A stretch of 64,000 nucleotides of DNA, taken from NCBI GenBank assembly GCA_910585715.1, contig CAJUEX010000004.1, positions 1-64,000 of the forward strand, given 5' to 3'. This stretch comes from an uncultured Lachnospiraceae bacterium (GTDB lineage: Bacteria > Bacillota > Clostridia > Lachnospirales > Lachnospiraceae). The first letter of the stretch is position 1. Each line of letters opens with the position of its first letter. Shown here one piece after another: positions 18,601-26,283 of this stretch. The notes beneath the pieces are model-generated. The model was given only the letters and a program-made list of their open reading frames with translations. It did not search any database and had not been told where the DNA came from. Position numbers and translations under genes: made by a program.

Positions 18601-19178
18601 TATTCCATAGGATGCTTTTTGTGGATTGCAAGCAGAAATTCCTCCACATTCTGCTGATTGCCTTTATATTTGGAAAGGCCCTCGTAATTTATCCGGTACT
18701 GCCTGTCATTTCCTTTCAATATATGAAGCAGATTGGGAGAATAGAAAAAAGAGACTGCCTGATTCCAGTCCGTTTTTGCCATATTGGCAAAATGGAACAG
18801 GTTCTTGATGGCTCCGATGGAAGACACGAATACTTCTTCCGTCACCGTCAAATCAAAGGGAATCACAAATAATCCGGAATTGGAAATCAGGGAAATTTCT
18901 CCCTTCAGCGTATCTCCCACCTCCATTCCTGCAGTATCGCACAAATAGGAAACGGTATTTTCCCCTCCTGTGATTTTCTCCTGAACAAGCTCCATCCGAT
19001 AATGGGAGGAATACAAATATGCCACAAACTCCTGATCCAGACTGCTTTTTACTGCAATTTCCCCTGTCAGCTTCTGGTTCTTTTGAGCCAAAAGGGAAAT
19101 TCTCGGGACAGAAAACTCCACAGTACCCGTCAGATATTCATACATTTCTTTTTCCAGCCGTTTCAGGACCTGCTTCAT
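15621..19178 (-). CDS. Giant helical-repeat protein of the uncharacterised operon (DUF5717-like)
   Basis: The protein has about 1185 residues and is one of the longest in the window. The N-terminal 300 residues are beta-rich (GTVEFSVPRISLLAQ, LTVTEEVFVSSIG), resembling immunoglobulin-like sheets. The remainder is alpha-helical with TPR-like spacing (SMATRLFQAQLLITEEKFNEA). It has no signal peptide, membrane helix or recognised catalytic motif. I recall a matching family, DUF5717, next to DUF5716. The start at 19178 is chosen because GGGAGG lies six bases upstream; a GTG eight codons earlier lacks such a site. The gene has its own promoter (19252-19280) and leads the operon. Its function is unknown. 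Confidence 0.8.
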   Translation of the reverse strand: MKQVLKRLEKEMYEYLTGTVEFSVPRISLLAQKNQKLTGEIAVKSSLDQEFVAYLYSSHYRMELVQEKITGGENTVSYLCDTAGMEVGDTLKGEISLISNSGLFVIPFDLTVTEEVFVSSIGAIKNLFHFANMAKTDWNQAVSFFYSPNLLHILKGNDRQYRINYEGLSKYKGNQQNVEEFLLAIHKKHPMEYSFETPEAEFEGEEGRQQEFLVLERNGWGYSRLLVEAEGAFLQIEKEEITEEDFLGNRCRLPYYIDAKKLHEGSNEGKIRLTGPLMSLEYKVTVMNQKRFGKEVSYKREMKKLMASMFRLYVDFRLRKLSEAAWIKSTKEVVDNMLGLNSRSMATRLFQAQLLITEEKFNEAKWILQHVEDMIEEHGCEDEIYGYFFYVTSLYDKTEETIEKAAGTVEELLSKNPQSPFLFWMLLYLKEEYEVDQAKRYMLLENAYKRGMNSPMLYVEACLILGNNPACLARLGSFEKQLLVFMAKHDLYTKELMGQIVYLAEKEKEYSDKLFGILKVCYEKNRDKEILKIICNLLIKGSRTGKEAFFWYESAIREELRITRLYEYYMLSLDKKRKELLPKTLLMYFSYECTMDYENTAYIYANITSHKKELPELFSIYEKQIEAFVAKQVLAGHINENLAYLYKKTLNEHMITEELAEGLAELLFLYEITVIPEDIKQVVVLCGQLEEERIYPLQDKKVQLPLYTEDYLLFLEDKWGNRYAGRELFRKKRFLQPEAFLGSMEEKVKNHPGFFLYMSHEQRDQNNISEAHMYGYRLLLNNCQIKKSYRKMLFLKIIPYLYEKDAMEELDRYLADMELDGFDQKERAEMLSYMVLREMYDKAYEVVCRFGFEGVRIKTLLQICTFQLEKEEQKDPKLLELCRYVFGQKKYNEKVLAYLAGYASGSPRYLRDVWQKAVGAGMDAYELAEKILLICLFSGCFLSGKEEIFSYYFSGKPDYQVVEGYLAESAYEYFVREQVMDERIFGDMIAFYKQGRTMSHICMLAFLKYFSKEDGKLSLEEEQMAKKFLVELIKKDIFFPFFLRYKHILPIIMLQEDYTYIEYRGEPGCRAVIHYVIEKEGVSGSKYHNEEMEEVYSGIFLKKFVLFFGERLQYYITEEGNGKGNLTESGTIEGSSMVDGGAESRFKLLNDMAVSQSLEEYESMEEIACEYARKIWQCERLFTMK

Positions 19179-19202
19179 TATATGCCTCCCGTCTTCTTTC
19201 AC

Positions 19203-19230
19203 TTGCTTTTTCTCTGAAAAATATTATAAT
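19203..19230 (+). promoter_or_regulatory. Promoter of the PLP aminotransferase gene
   Basis: TTGCTT (19203-19208) and TATAAT (19225-19230) on the plus strand have a 16-base spacer. The promoter lies in the 129-base gap between divergent genes, back to back with the minus-strand promoter at 19252-19280. Confidence 0.5.
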
Positions 19231-19251
19231 GGGTAAGAACGTAGTAGTTTA

Positions 19252-19280
19252 AGTATAACATTTTTTTTCGGTTTTCACAA
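19252..19280 (-). promoter_or_regulatory. Promoter of the giant-repeat/Hsp70-like operon
   Basis: TTGTGA (19275-19280) and TATACT (19252-19257) on the minus strand have a 17-base spacer. Initiation would be near 19245, giving a leader of about 65 bases before the ATG at 19178. Confidence 0.55.
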
Positions 19281-19307
19281 CCGATTACCATAAGAAAGGA
19301 ACCTTTT

Positions 19308-20405
19308 ATGATACAACATACCGACCATTTCCATGGCAGCGATTTGGAAAAAATTGAAAAGGCCATGGGAATTAAAAAAGAAGAAATCATCAGCTTCAGC
19401 GCCAACGTAAATCCTCTTGGGCTGTCTTGGGAGCTAAAACATTTCCTTTCAGAACATCTGGATGTGCTCACGTCCTATCCGGACAGGGAATATACAAAGC
19501 TTAGAAAAGCCATCGGAAGTTATATCCACTGTAACCCGGAGCATATAATTGTGGGAAACGGCGCAACAGAACTGATTTCCCTGTTTCTGGACGCATTAAA
19601 TCCAAAAAAAGCTCTGATTATCGGCCCTACCTATTCCGAATACGAAAGGGAGATTTCCCTGAGCGGAGGAACCGTTCATTACTACTTTACAAAAGAGGAA
19701 AATAACTTTCAGTTAGACATGGCTGATTTTTTAAAGGAAGCGGAGCAGGAATACGATTTAGTAATTTTATGCAATCCCAACAATCCCACCTCCACCACCC
19801 TGACCGGAAAAGAATTAACATTTCTTTTAGACAGGCTTTCCAGACAGCATGCCTGTCTGATGGTGGATGAGACTTATGCGGAATTCGTGGAAAATGAGGC
19901 TGATGTTTCTGCTGTTTCCCTTGTAAGTCAGTTTGATAACCTGCTTGTATTAAGAGGCACTTCTAAATTTTTTGCCGCACCCGGATTACGCCTTGGTTAT
20001 GGAATTACCGGAAGCAGCCGCCTCCTTTCTCTCATAAGAGAGCATAAGAACCCCTGGACCATCAATTCCATTGCAGAGCTTGCAGGCTGCTTTATGTTTC
20101 AGGACCAGCCATTTATAAAAGCCACCAGACAGTTAATGGAGCAGGAACGGGATTTTGTATGCAAAAGGCTTTCTGCCATAGACGGACTCACCGTATATCC
20201 TACTACCTGTAATTTTGTACTGGTAAAAATAGAAAAGGAAGGCAAAGATGCGGACCTGCTTTTTGAGCACTGTATCAAAAAGAAACTGATGATTCGTAAC
20301 TGCTCTTCCTTCCCCACATTAAGCAACAAATATTTCCGGATATGCTTCATGAAGCATGAGGATAATCTGGCACTGATAAAAGCAATTGAAGAAGTCATGG
20401 ACTAA
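19308..20405 (+). CDS. PLP-dependent class I/II aminotransferase (histidinol-phosphate aminotransferase or CobD-like)
   Basis: This 365-residue fold-type I PLP enzyme has the opening HGSDLEKIEKAMG and IISFSANVNPLG typical of threonine-phosphate decarboxylase (CobD) and HisC-like proteins, NPNNPTSTTLTG, DETYAEF, and the lysine motif RGTSKFFAAPGLRLGY, where Lys forms the Schiff base. It is a single gene with AAGGA at a good distance from its ATG. No cobalamin or histidine genes are adjacent, so the substrate remains open; CobD-like and HisC-like proteins cannot be separated by eye. Its stop overlaps the stop of the convergent hybrid kinase by four bases. Confidence 0.85.
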   Translation: MIQHTDHFHGSDLEKIEKAMGIKKEEIISFSANVNPLGLSWELKHFLSEHLDVLTSYPDREYTKLRKAIGSYIHCNPEHIIVGNGATELISLFLDALNPKKALIIGPTYSEYEREISLSGGTVHYYFTKEENNFQLDMADFLKEAEQEYDLVILCNPNNPTSTTLTGKELTFLLDRLSRQHACLMVDETYAEFVENEADVSAVSLVSQFDNLLVLRGTSKFFAAPGLRLGYGITGSSRLLSLIREHKNPWTINSIAELAGCFMFQDQPFIKATRQLMEQERDFVCKRLSAIDGLTVYPTTCNFVLVKIEKEGKDADLLFEHCIKKKLMIRNCSSFPTLSNKYFRICFMKHEDNLALIKAIEEVMD

Positions 20406-22822
20406 GCTTCTATTTTATAGGGCTTCAGCACTTCCTGGAGCTCTTTATAATATGCCAACATCCTTGGACTCTCTTTATGTATTGCCCCAATGTCCCCAAG
20501 CTTTCCATACTTCTCCAGCTGCTCTGCCATATCCCCAAGCTCAAAGGCGCCAATCATTCTGGATATGCCTTTCAGCCCATGCACCTCAACTGTATAATCC
20601 TTTAGATTTTCTTCCGCTTCGTATCGCACCAGCTTCTCATATTTTTCCTGAATGGAATCATAATAATCCGATAATGTTTCCAGATAGAGCTCCTTATCTC
20701 CCAGCATTTCAATAGCTGCCCTGCTGTCGATTCCCTTAATTTCCAAATCCCAGTCCAGCAAAGCCTTTTGCTCAAATTCAATTTCTTCCAATGCAGCTGC
20801 CTCTTCCATGGAAAGCTGTTTTTCTTTTGGAAGCCACTTTTTCAGCTTTTGGCTTACCTCAGCCATCTCCAACGGTTTCGCAAGGAAGTCATTCAGTCCT
20901 TCCTTTAAAAAATATTCATCCACACCATTTATGACATTTGCCGTAAACGCAATGACAGGCAGCTTCTTAAAGTATTCTCCTTCTAATTTCCGAATCATAT
21001 GAGTAGCTTCAATTCCATCCAGTTCCGGCATCATATGATCCATAAAAACCAAATCATAATGATTAGCCTTAACTAACCTAATAGCATCCCATCCGTTTGT
21101 GCACACGTCCGCTTCCATCTGGAAAGGTTCCAGAATTCCTTTTGTTACCTTTAGATTTATCGTATTGTCATCCACAATCAGTACCCTTGCCTCCGGAGCC
21201 GCAAACTGAATATCCGTTTCCTTTCTCTGATGGAGCTTTTCTTCAATTTCTTCATGATTGAATACTGCTGCTACCGAAAGGCAGTACAAGGGTTTTTTCA
21301 ATACCCGAAACCATGTATTTTCCTCTGTCATATAATGCAGATTGCTCACAAGGACACAGGCGGTCTCTTTTGTTTTTTCCAGCATATTCTGCACCATTTC
21401 AGAAAAGCATTCCTGCTCGATAAATACATAATCATAATGATTTGGCAACAGATTCATCAATTGCTCAATTCTATTGCACTCTTTATAATTTGTCCCCATT
21501 TGAATCATCAGATTATAAAATGCATTTTTTACATAACTGTTATAAAAGAATCCCAGTACCTTCAACTGCTTTTTTTCCTTAAGCCAGATAGACGGCGTGT
21601 CATCCGCCACCTTTTGCGGAACCATAAAATGGAACTCGCTTCCTTTTTCATATTCACTTTCCACCATGAGCTGCCCGCCCATCAATTCTATCATCTGTTT
21701 GGAAATGGCAAGCCCCAGACCGCTTCCCTCCATCCTTCTGTTCCTTTTTGTATCCACCTGCTGGAAAGAATCAAAAAGCTTTTCCATATCCTCTTTCCGT
21801 ATGCCGATTCCCGTGTCCTTTACACTGACATACAAATCAATTCCCTCACTTGTCCTATAATAGTTGATTCCAAGTGTCACTGCGCCTTCTCTTGTGAATT
21901 TCACCGCATTTCCCATAAGATTTAAAATAACCTGCTTCAAACGCAAATCATCCCCAAAAAGCTTGCAGGGAATGCCCGGGTCCACTTCTAAAATCAATTC
22001 CAGGTCCTTATTGCCAATACGGGCATTCATAATATTTGCCACATCATTTACTAAAGACATAATCTCATAATCCGTTTCCACCAGCTCCAGCTTACCGGAT
22101 TCCATTTTGGAAAAATCCAGAATATCATTGATAATGGAAAGCAGACTGTTGCCCGATGTTCTAATCTGGTACAAATATTCTTTTTCTTCCTTGGGCATGT
22201 TTCCCCGGATTGCCATTTCCGCCATACCGATAATGGCATTCATGGGCGTTCTGATTTCATGGGACATATTGGCAAGAAAGTTGGATTTCACCTCAACTGC
22301 ACGGGCTGCCTCTTCCGTCTTTTCTTCCATGACTCTTCTGTACTCCTCGCTTCCCCTCACAAGCATGAGAAGGCTTATATTTCCGATTATGTATATGGCA
22401 AAATAAAGAAAATACAACGGAACCGGCATTATTTTTTTTACCATTTCCTGTAAAACAAGGGGAATTGCCAGTAAAATGCATACCGTAACAGAAATATACT
22501 CTATCAGAAGAGCCGGAATAATGAACATGGATATCAGAACTGCTGTCGCCATAAATATGAGAATAAGCATGCTGACCGTTCCCATATAATAACCAAGAAA
22601 ACAGCTTGAAAAAATCACTGAAATATAAAACCATCTGATAACCAGATATTCTCTGTCGGATGCGGCAAAAACAAGGCAGGAAAACAGAAACGGCACAAAA
22701 GCAAGGCATAAAAACCATGCCATGTCCAAACCATCTGTATAAAAACCATAAATAATATGAATCAGTATACAGACAAGATATTCAAATAAGGACAATTGCA
22801 TGTTTTTCTTAAAGGGCAGCAT
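20402..22822 (-). CDS. Hybrid sensor histidine kinase with pseudo-receiver, receiver and Hpt domains
   Basis: The 806-residue protein begins with about five to six hydrophobic helices (residues 10-155) and lacks a large outer domain. It then has HisKA with FLANMSHEIRTPMNAIIGM (His188), a HATPase domain with GSGLGLAISKQ, a degenerate receiver-like region in which YDYVFIEQ has Glu near the Asp position, a true receiver with LVFMDHMMPELDG (Asp595) and FLAKPLE, and an Hpt domain with VEVHGLKGISRMIGA (His748). It is thus a complete phosphorelay in one chain. No partner regulator gene lies next to it. The signal is unknown; a membrane-derived or small-molecule cue is possible. Confidence 0.93.
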   Translation of the reverse strand: MLPFKKNMQLSLFEYLVCILIHIIYGFYTDGLDMAWFLCLAFVPFLFSCLVFAASDREYLVIRWFYISVIFSSCFLGYYMGTVSMLILIFMATAVLISMFIIPALLIEYISVTVCILLAIPLVLQEMVKKIMPVPLYFLYFAIYIIGNISLLMLVRGSEEYRRVMEEKTEEAARAVEVKSNFLANMSHEIRTPMNAIIGMAEMAIRGNMPKEEKEYLYQIRTSGNSLLSIINDILDFSKMESGKLELVETDYEIMSLVNDVANIMNARIGNKDLELILEVDPGIPCKLFGDDLRLKQVILNLMGNAVKFTREGAVTLGINYYRTSEGIDLYVSVKDTGIGIRKEDMEKLFDSFQQVDTKRNRRMEGSGLGLAISKQMIELMGGQLMVESEYEKGSEFHFMVPQKVADDTPSIWLKEKKQLKVLGFFYNSYVKNAFYNLMIQMGTNYKECNRIEQLMNLLPNHYDYVFIEQECFSEMVQNMLEKTKETACVLVSNLHYMTEENTWFRVLKKPLYCLSVAAVFNHEEIEEKLHQRKETDIQFAAPEARVLIVDDNTINLKVTKGILEPFQMEADVCTNGWDAIRLVKANHYDLVFMDHMMPELDGIEATHMIRKLEGEYFKKLPVIAFTANVINGVDEYFLKEGLNDFLAKPLEMAEVSQKLKKWLPKEKQLSMEEAAALEEIEFEQKALLDWDLEIKGIDSRAAIEMLGDKELYLETLSDYYDSIQEKYEKLVRYEAEENLKDYTVEVHGLKGISRMIGAFELGDMAEQLEKYGKLGDIGAIHKESPRMLAYYKELQEVLKPYKIEA

Positions 22823-22889
22823 ATGTTTTCCTCGCTTTTGTATTTATTTTTCCGGATTTGTCCGTACCATTTTATCATGTTTTTTCCCT

Positions 22890-22929
22890 AAAAAAAAGAC
22901 CTTGGGATTCGTCCCATAGGTCCTTTTTT
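22890..22929 (-). terminator. Intrinsic terminator after the SpoIID-like gene
   Basis: GACCT (22898-22902) and TGGG (22903-22906) pair with CCCA (22913-22916) and AGGTC (22918-22922). The flanks are A-rich and T-rich, so the hairpin can work on either strand. On the minus strand the U-tract follows directly. Confidence 0.8.
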
Positions 22930-22937
22930 CTTTCTTC

Positions 22938-24224
22938 TCAGGTTCCCGGCTCCGCAATACGGGTTACTCCCACGAAAATCTCCGATATCTCATACCATGT
23001 AGAATAGTCCACGTCTCCCGTTTGAGGCAGTTTGAAAATCTGCTGGAATTTCCTTACGGCCTCTGCTGTTGCATTGCCGTAAATACCGTCCGCTGCAATT
23101 CTCGGTATGGCAGGATAATTCTGCCCGATGCGGTTTAATTGCTCCTGCATCTGCTGTACCTTGCTGCCGGAGGAACCAATGGTCAGCACATATCCCGGCC
23201 ATGAAGAGGGCACCCCTGATATTGCCTCGGTGCTGTTAATATACATATCATTACCAAAATAATAACGGATAATCTCAATGGCAGAATATCCCTCATCCCC
23301 CAGATAGTTGGAGCCCCACTGAGAAAGCCCGTCGCAGGTCACCCTTCTTCCGTCACAGTAGGAGGTGAAAATAGGCTGTCTGACTCCCGGTCTGGATAAG
23401 TAATTATTAAATATGGAGTCCACTATCCGGTCCACATTTTCATATATATTCCTTCCATAAATCCACTTTTGGTCGTATGCCGTGGAGGAAGTGATTGTAA
23501 AATCATACCCTTGATTCCGATACCACTCCGTATACACCCTGTTTAAAGTAAAAGACAAAATACAAAGTGTATTGGCATAAATGGCAGCCTCTGTCCATGT
23601 GGCATAAATTTCCGATGAAACCACATTTTTTATATAGTCTTTATATCTTACATAATAATTGGGGGCACTGGAATCTGACGGCACTCCATCATGCACTACT
23701 ACATATTCCGGAATTACCACTCTGCTAAGTACGATTTCCCCTGATTCATCCATAGGCTTTATTTCATCCTCCGGAATTTTCGGAGGATAATCCCCATATA
23801 GGGTATGGTCGGGAATGACTACCAAATCCTTTACCTCTCCCGGGTTCGCTACAGGGTTCATTCTTATATTCTGCAGGGCAATGGTATCCGCTAACACTTC
23901 CGTCCCCGATACAGAAACATCCTCATACCCGTCTGCCGACACTTGCAGATCATATTCCGCATAAGGCTGAATCTCTCCCGGCTCCAGGCTTAGTTCAACA
24001 GGCGGCGCCGGCAGCTCGATGTTATCTGTCTGACCGCTTTCATTGGTGGTGAATTCCCCTACTTCCAGCTCCGGCTGTCCTGTAACGGTAATTCTTATAT
24101 GGGCATTTGGTATAGGAATCAATCCGATTCCGCTAATGACGCTAATCGCAAGCATTCCGTGATTGGGGCTTTCAAGCTGTCCTTCCTCCACCTGTGCCTG
24201 TTCCACTTTTATCTTTTTTTCCAT
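22938..24224 (-). CDS. SpoIID/LytB-like spore protein with peptidoglycan-binding domain
   Basis: The 428-residue protein has an N-terminal beta-rich carboxypeptidase-regulatory-like region (about 20-125) with ITVTGQPELEVGEFTTNESG. The middle part (about 155-330) has YIKNVVSSEIYATW and CDGLSQWGSNYLGDEG followed by IRYYFGN. These match the VxSEM and SQWGA..G..Y..ILxYYYG motifs of SpoIID lytic transglycosylases; the Glu of SSEI would be catalytic. Residues about 345-415 form a PG_binding_1 domain (VQQMQEQLNRIG, DGIYGNATAEAVRKFQ). There is no classical signal peptide. A sigma-K-like promoter (24248-24275) suggests mother-cell expression. A role in cortex or engulfment peptidoglycan remodelling is inferred from family and promoter. 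Confidence 0.75.
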   Translation of the reverse strand: MEKKIKVEQAQVEEGQLESPNHGMLAISVISGIGLIPIPNAHIRITVTGQPELEVGEFTTNESGQTDNIELPAPPVELSLEPGEIQPYAEYDLQVSADGYEDVSVSGTEVLADTIALQNIRMNPVANPGEVKDLVVIPDHTLYGDYPPKIPEDEIKPMDESGEIVLSRVVIPEYVVVHDGVPSDSSAPNYYVRYKDYIKNVVSSEIYATWTEAAIYANTLCILSFTLNRVYTEWYRNQGYDFTITSSTAYDQKWIYGRNIYENVDRIVDSIFNNYLSRPGVRQPIFTSYCDGRRVTCDGLSQWGSNYLGDEGYSAIEIIRYYFGNDMYINSTEAISGVPSSWPGYVLTIGSSGSKVQQMQEQLNRIGQNYPAIPRIAADGIYGNATAEAVRKFQQIFKLPQTGDVDYSTWYEISEIFVGVTRIAEPGT

Positions 24225-24262
24225 AAAAAAACCTTTGCATTTTTCTTTATTCTATGCAAAGG
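24225..24262 (-). terminator. Intrinsic terminator of the GntR-ABC operon, abutting the SpoIID-like start
   Basis: CCTTTGCAT (24232-24240) and ATGCAAAGG (24254-24262) form a nine-base stem, with seven T on the minus strand just before the ATG of the next gene. The AAAGG of the 3' arm also serves as ribosome site for that gene, so the hairpin would hide it in read-through transcripts. Confidence 0.8.
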
Positions 24263-24275
24263 CTTTTCTGCTTGT
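24248..24275 (-). promoter_or_regulatory. Putative sigma-K-type promoter of the SpoIID-like gene
   Basis: On the minus strand, AC (24274-24275), exactly 17 bases, then CATAGAATA (24248-24256) fit the sigma-K consensus AC-N17-CATANNNTA. Initiation would fall inside the terminator stem, leaving only its 3' arm in the new mRNA, so the ribosome site would be free. This is a short motif and could be chance. Confidence 0.45.
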
Positions 24276-24301
24276 GAATAGTTTCTGCCAAAGGGCAGTG
24301 T

Positions 24302-25117
24302 CTACTCCAGATTCAATTTATTTTTCATAATATAGTTGCTTCCCGCATACATTCCTGCATCTGCCGCAAAAACCACAATGGCAATCAGGCACAGTATGGC
24401 AAATACCAATCCTTCCGATGGTCTGTCCACATTCACAACTGTCAGGTTGAAGCCTATCTGGAAAAAGCTGAAAACCATTTGCAGCACAATCTGCATTCCC
24501 ATGTAAATACCTATGGAAGAGATTAATTTATGATTTTTGGATAATTGGCCCAGACTGATTGCCAGATAGCCAAACATTATGGAAAAGATCTGCCCCCCTA
24601 TCGCTATAAGTATTACAACGATAATATCAAGTACACCCAAAAAGCTAATATCCAAATCTGCCAAGTCAATTTCTTCCAGCAGCGCTTTAAAAATATTTAC
24701 ATTTTCTATTCCCAAAACAAGGCTGTTGACCAGCAGCAGAATCGATACAAGCATCACGCATCCGCTGATTACCTGCCAGATATACATAACAAATGCCTTG
24801 GATAAAATCAACTGATGGGACGTAACCGGAAGAGTGTGCATTAAATATCCCTGATCTGTATACAGATTTTTATAAAACCGAATCAAAAAATAAAAGGTTG
24901 TGGCAACTCCCAAAGCCAGAATCGCAAAATAATACAGCATAAAATAACTCACATAAATGGTTGCATACCATGCATTTTTCTCCATTGCATCAACCCAGTT
25001 GCCATTGGAAAGGGCAACTATGCCTATTAAGGTAAATACCAGCACAATCACATTAAACAGGGTTACAAGCTTCCAACTGTCCTTCCACTCATGTACGAAT
25101 AATTTTTTAACATGCAA
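24302..25117 (-). CDS. ABC transporter permease of the GntR-regulated operon
   Basis: The 271-residue protein is very hydrophobic, with about six membrane helices and no solute-binding motif. HTLPVTSHQLILSKAFVMYI is a cytoplasmic segment seen in ABC-2-type exporter permeases of the YtrC/YtrD sort. It overlaps the ATPase gene by 11 bases. Together with the GntR gene it makes a three-gene unit often induced by cell-wall-active compounds in Firmicutes; here that is only inference. Confidence 0.8.
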   Translation of the reverse strand: MHVKKLFVHEWKDSWKLVTLFNVIVLVFTLIGIVALSNGNWVDAMEKNAWYATIYVSYFMLYYFAILALGVATTFYFLIRFYKNLYTDQGYLMHTLPVTSHQLILSKAFVMYIWQVISGCVMLVSILLLVNSLVLGIENVNIFKALLEEIDLADLDISFLGVLDIIVVILIAIGGQIFSIMFGYLAISLGQLSKNHKLISSIGIYMGMQIVLQMVFSFFQIGFNLTVVNVDRPSEGLVFAILCLIAIVVFAADAGMYAGSNYIMKNKLNLE

Positions 25118-25808
25118 ACACCTCCCTGAAATACTGATCCACGCTTTTTCCCTGCTGTTCCCGAATGTTTTCCACTGTGGTCTTTAAAGTAATCTGTCCG
25201 TCCCTGATAAATACTACTTCGTCCAGAATGCTCTCGATATCGGAAATCAGGTGGGTGCATATCAACAAGGTTGCTGCCGGATTGAAGTTAGCTATAATAG
25301 TTCTTAAAATATAATCCCTTGCTGCCGGATCCACTCCTGCAATGGGCTCATCCAGAATATACAGCTCCGCATCACGGCTCATAACCAGAATAAGCTGTAC
25401 TTTTTCTTTTGTCCCCTTTGACAGATTTTTCAATCTGGCATCCGATTCTATGTGAAGGGCTTCCAACATGGCATATGCCCTGTCTTTTCTAAAGTCCTCG
25501 TAAAAATCCCCGAAAAACTCCACAATATCCTTTACTGTTCTTTGAGCTTCCAGATAGGTCCTTTCCGGCAGATAGGATATCCTTGCCTTTGTTTCCGGCC
25601 CCGGAAGTATTCCGTTTACTAAAACCTCTCCATTTGTAGGTCTTAACAATCCGTTTATCATTTTAATCAAGGTAGTCTTGCCACTTCCATTAGGTCCCAG
25701 CAGACCGATAATATGCCCCTTTTCCAGAGTAAGGTTTAAATTATAGACTGCCGGTCTTCCATTCACGTAGCATTTTGTTACATTCCTGCATTCCACTAAT
25801 GAACTCAT
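25107..25808 (-). CDS. ABC transporter ATP-binding protein of the GntR-regulated operon
   Basis: The 233-residue ATPase has Walker A GLLGPNGSGKTTLIKMING, signature LKNLSKGTKEKVQLILVM (the less common LSKG form), Walker B ELYILDEPIAGVDP and switch-His segment LICTHLISDIE. The LSKGxKxK form is typical of exporters such as YtrB and EcsA types. It lies 11 bases after the GntR gene and overlaps the permease gene. The likely role is powering export or membrane remodelling. Confidence 0.9.
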   Translation of the reverse strand: MSSLVECRNVTKCYVNGRPAVYNLNLTLEKGHIIGLLGPNGSGKTTLIKMINGLLRPTNGEVLVNGILPGPETKARISYLPERTYLEAQRTVKDIVEFFGDFYEDFRKDRAYAMLEALHIESDARLKNLSKGTKEKVQLILVMSRDAELYILDEPIAGVDPAARDYILRTIIANFNPAATLLICTHLISDIESILDEVVFIRDGQITLKTTVENIREQQGKSVDQYFREVFAC

Positions 25809-25819
25809 TTATGTCCCTC

Positions 25820-26176
25820 CTAATTACTTTTTTCTAAAAAATCAATTATTTCCTTCTTCCCAAAACCTAATTCACTCATTTTTTCCATGAACTTCTCTAT
25901 CTGTTCCTGCGCCAGTTGTCTTTTAATCTCATCAATCATTTCTTCATTCTCCGTTACAATTCTTCCGCTTGTGCGCTGCGTAATTATCAGTCCGCTTCTT
26001 TCCAGCTCTCCAAATGCTTTCTGCATCGTATTGGGATTTACCCCTGCGATTGCAGCCAGTTCCCTTACGCTTGGCAGTTTATCCCCTGCCTTATACATGC
26101 CGGATACAATCTGTAACTGAATTCTTTCTACAATCTGTGCATAAATAGGTCTGTCATTTTCCAGATTCCATGCCAT
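25820..26176 (-). CDS. GntR family regulator, YtrA subtype
   Basis: The 118-residue protein has an N-terminal winged helix (WNLENDRPIYAQIVERIQLQ, AGDKLPSVRELAAIAGVNPN, KAFGELERSGLI) and a short C-terminal helical tail instead of a large effector domain. This is the YtrA subtype, usually a repressor of its own ABC operon. Upstream, an inverted repeat at 26192-26227 overlaps the -10 element and is a strong operator candidate. Confidence 0.92.
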   Translation of the reverse strand: MAWNLENDRPIYAQIVERIQLQIVSGMYKAGDKLPSVRELAAIAGVNPNTMQKAFGELERSGLIITQRTSGRIVTENEEMIDEIKRQLAQEQIEKFMEKMSELGFGKKEIIDFLEKSN

Positions 26177-26191
26177 ACAATCTCTCCTTTC

Positions 26192-26227
26192 CGTATTATT
26201 GTGTCAATAGCCTAATACAATAATACG
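26192..26227. promoter_or_regulatory. Operator inverted repeat of the GntR-ABC operon
   Basis: CGTATTATTGT (26192-26202) and ACAATAATACG (26217-26227) are perfect 11-base arms with a 14-base spacer. The distal arm covers the -10 hexamer. The position is ideal for autorepression by the GntR protein encoded 16 bases downstream. Confidence 0.75.
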
Positions 26228-26247
26228 TCATTTTCAGAAATTGTCAA
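26220..26247 (-). promoter_or_regulatory. Promoter of the GntR-ABC operon
   Basis: TTGACA (26242-26247) and TATTAT (26220-26225) on the minus strand have a 16-base spacer. The -10 lies within the operator arm. Confidence 0.6.
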
Positions 26248-26283
26248 TAGCTTTTTTAAAAAAAGCTGTGAAAAGTTGTAGCA

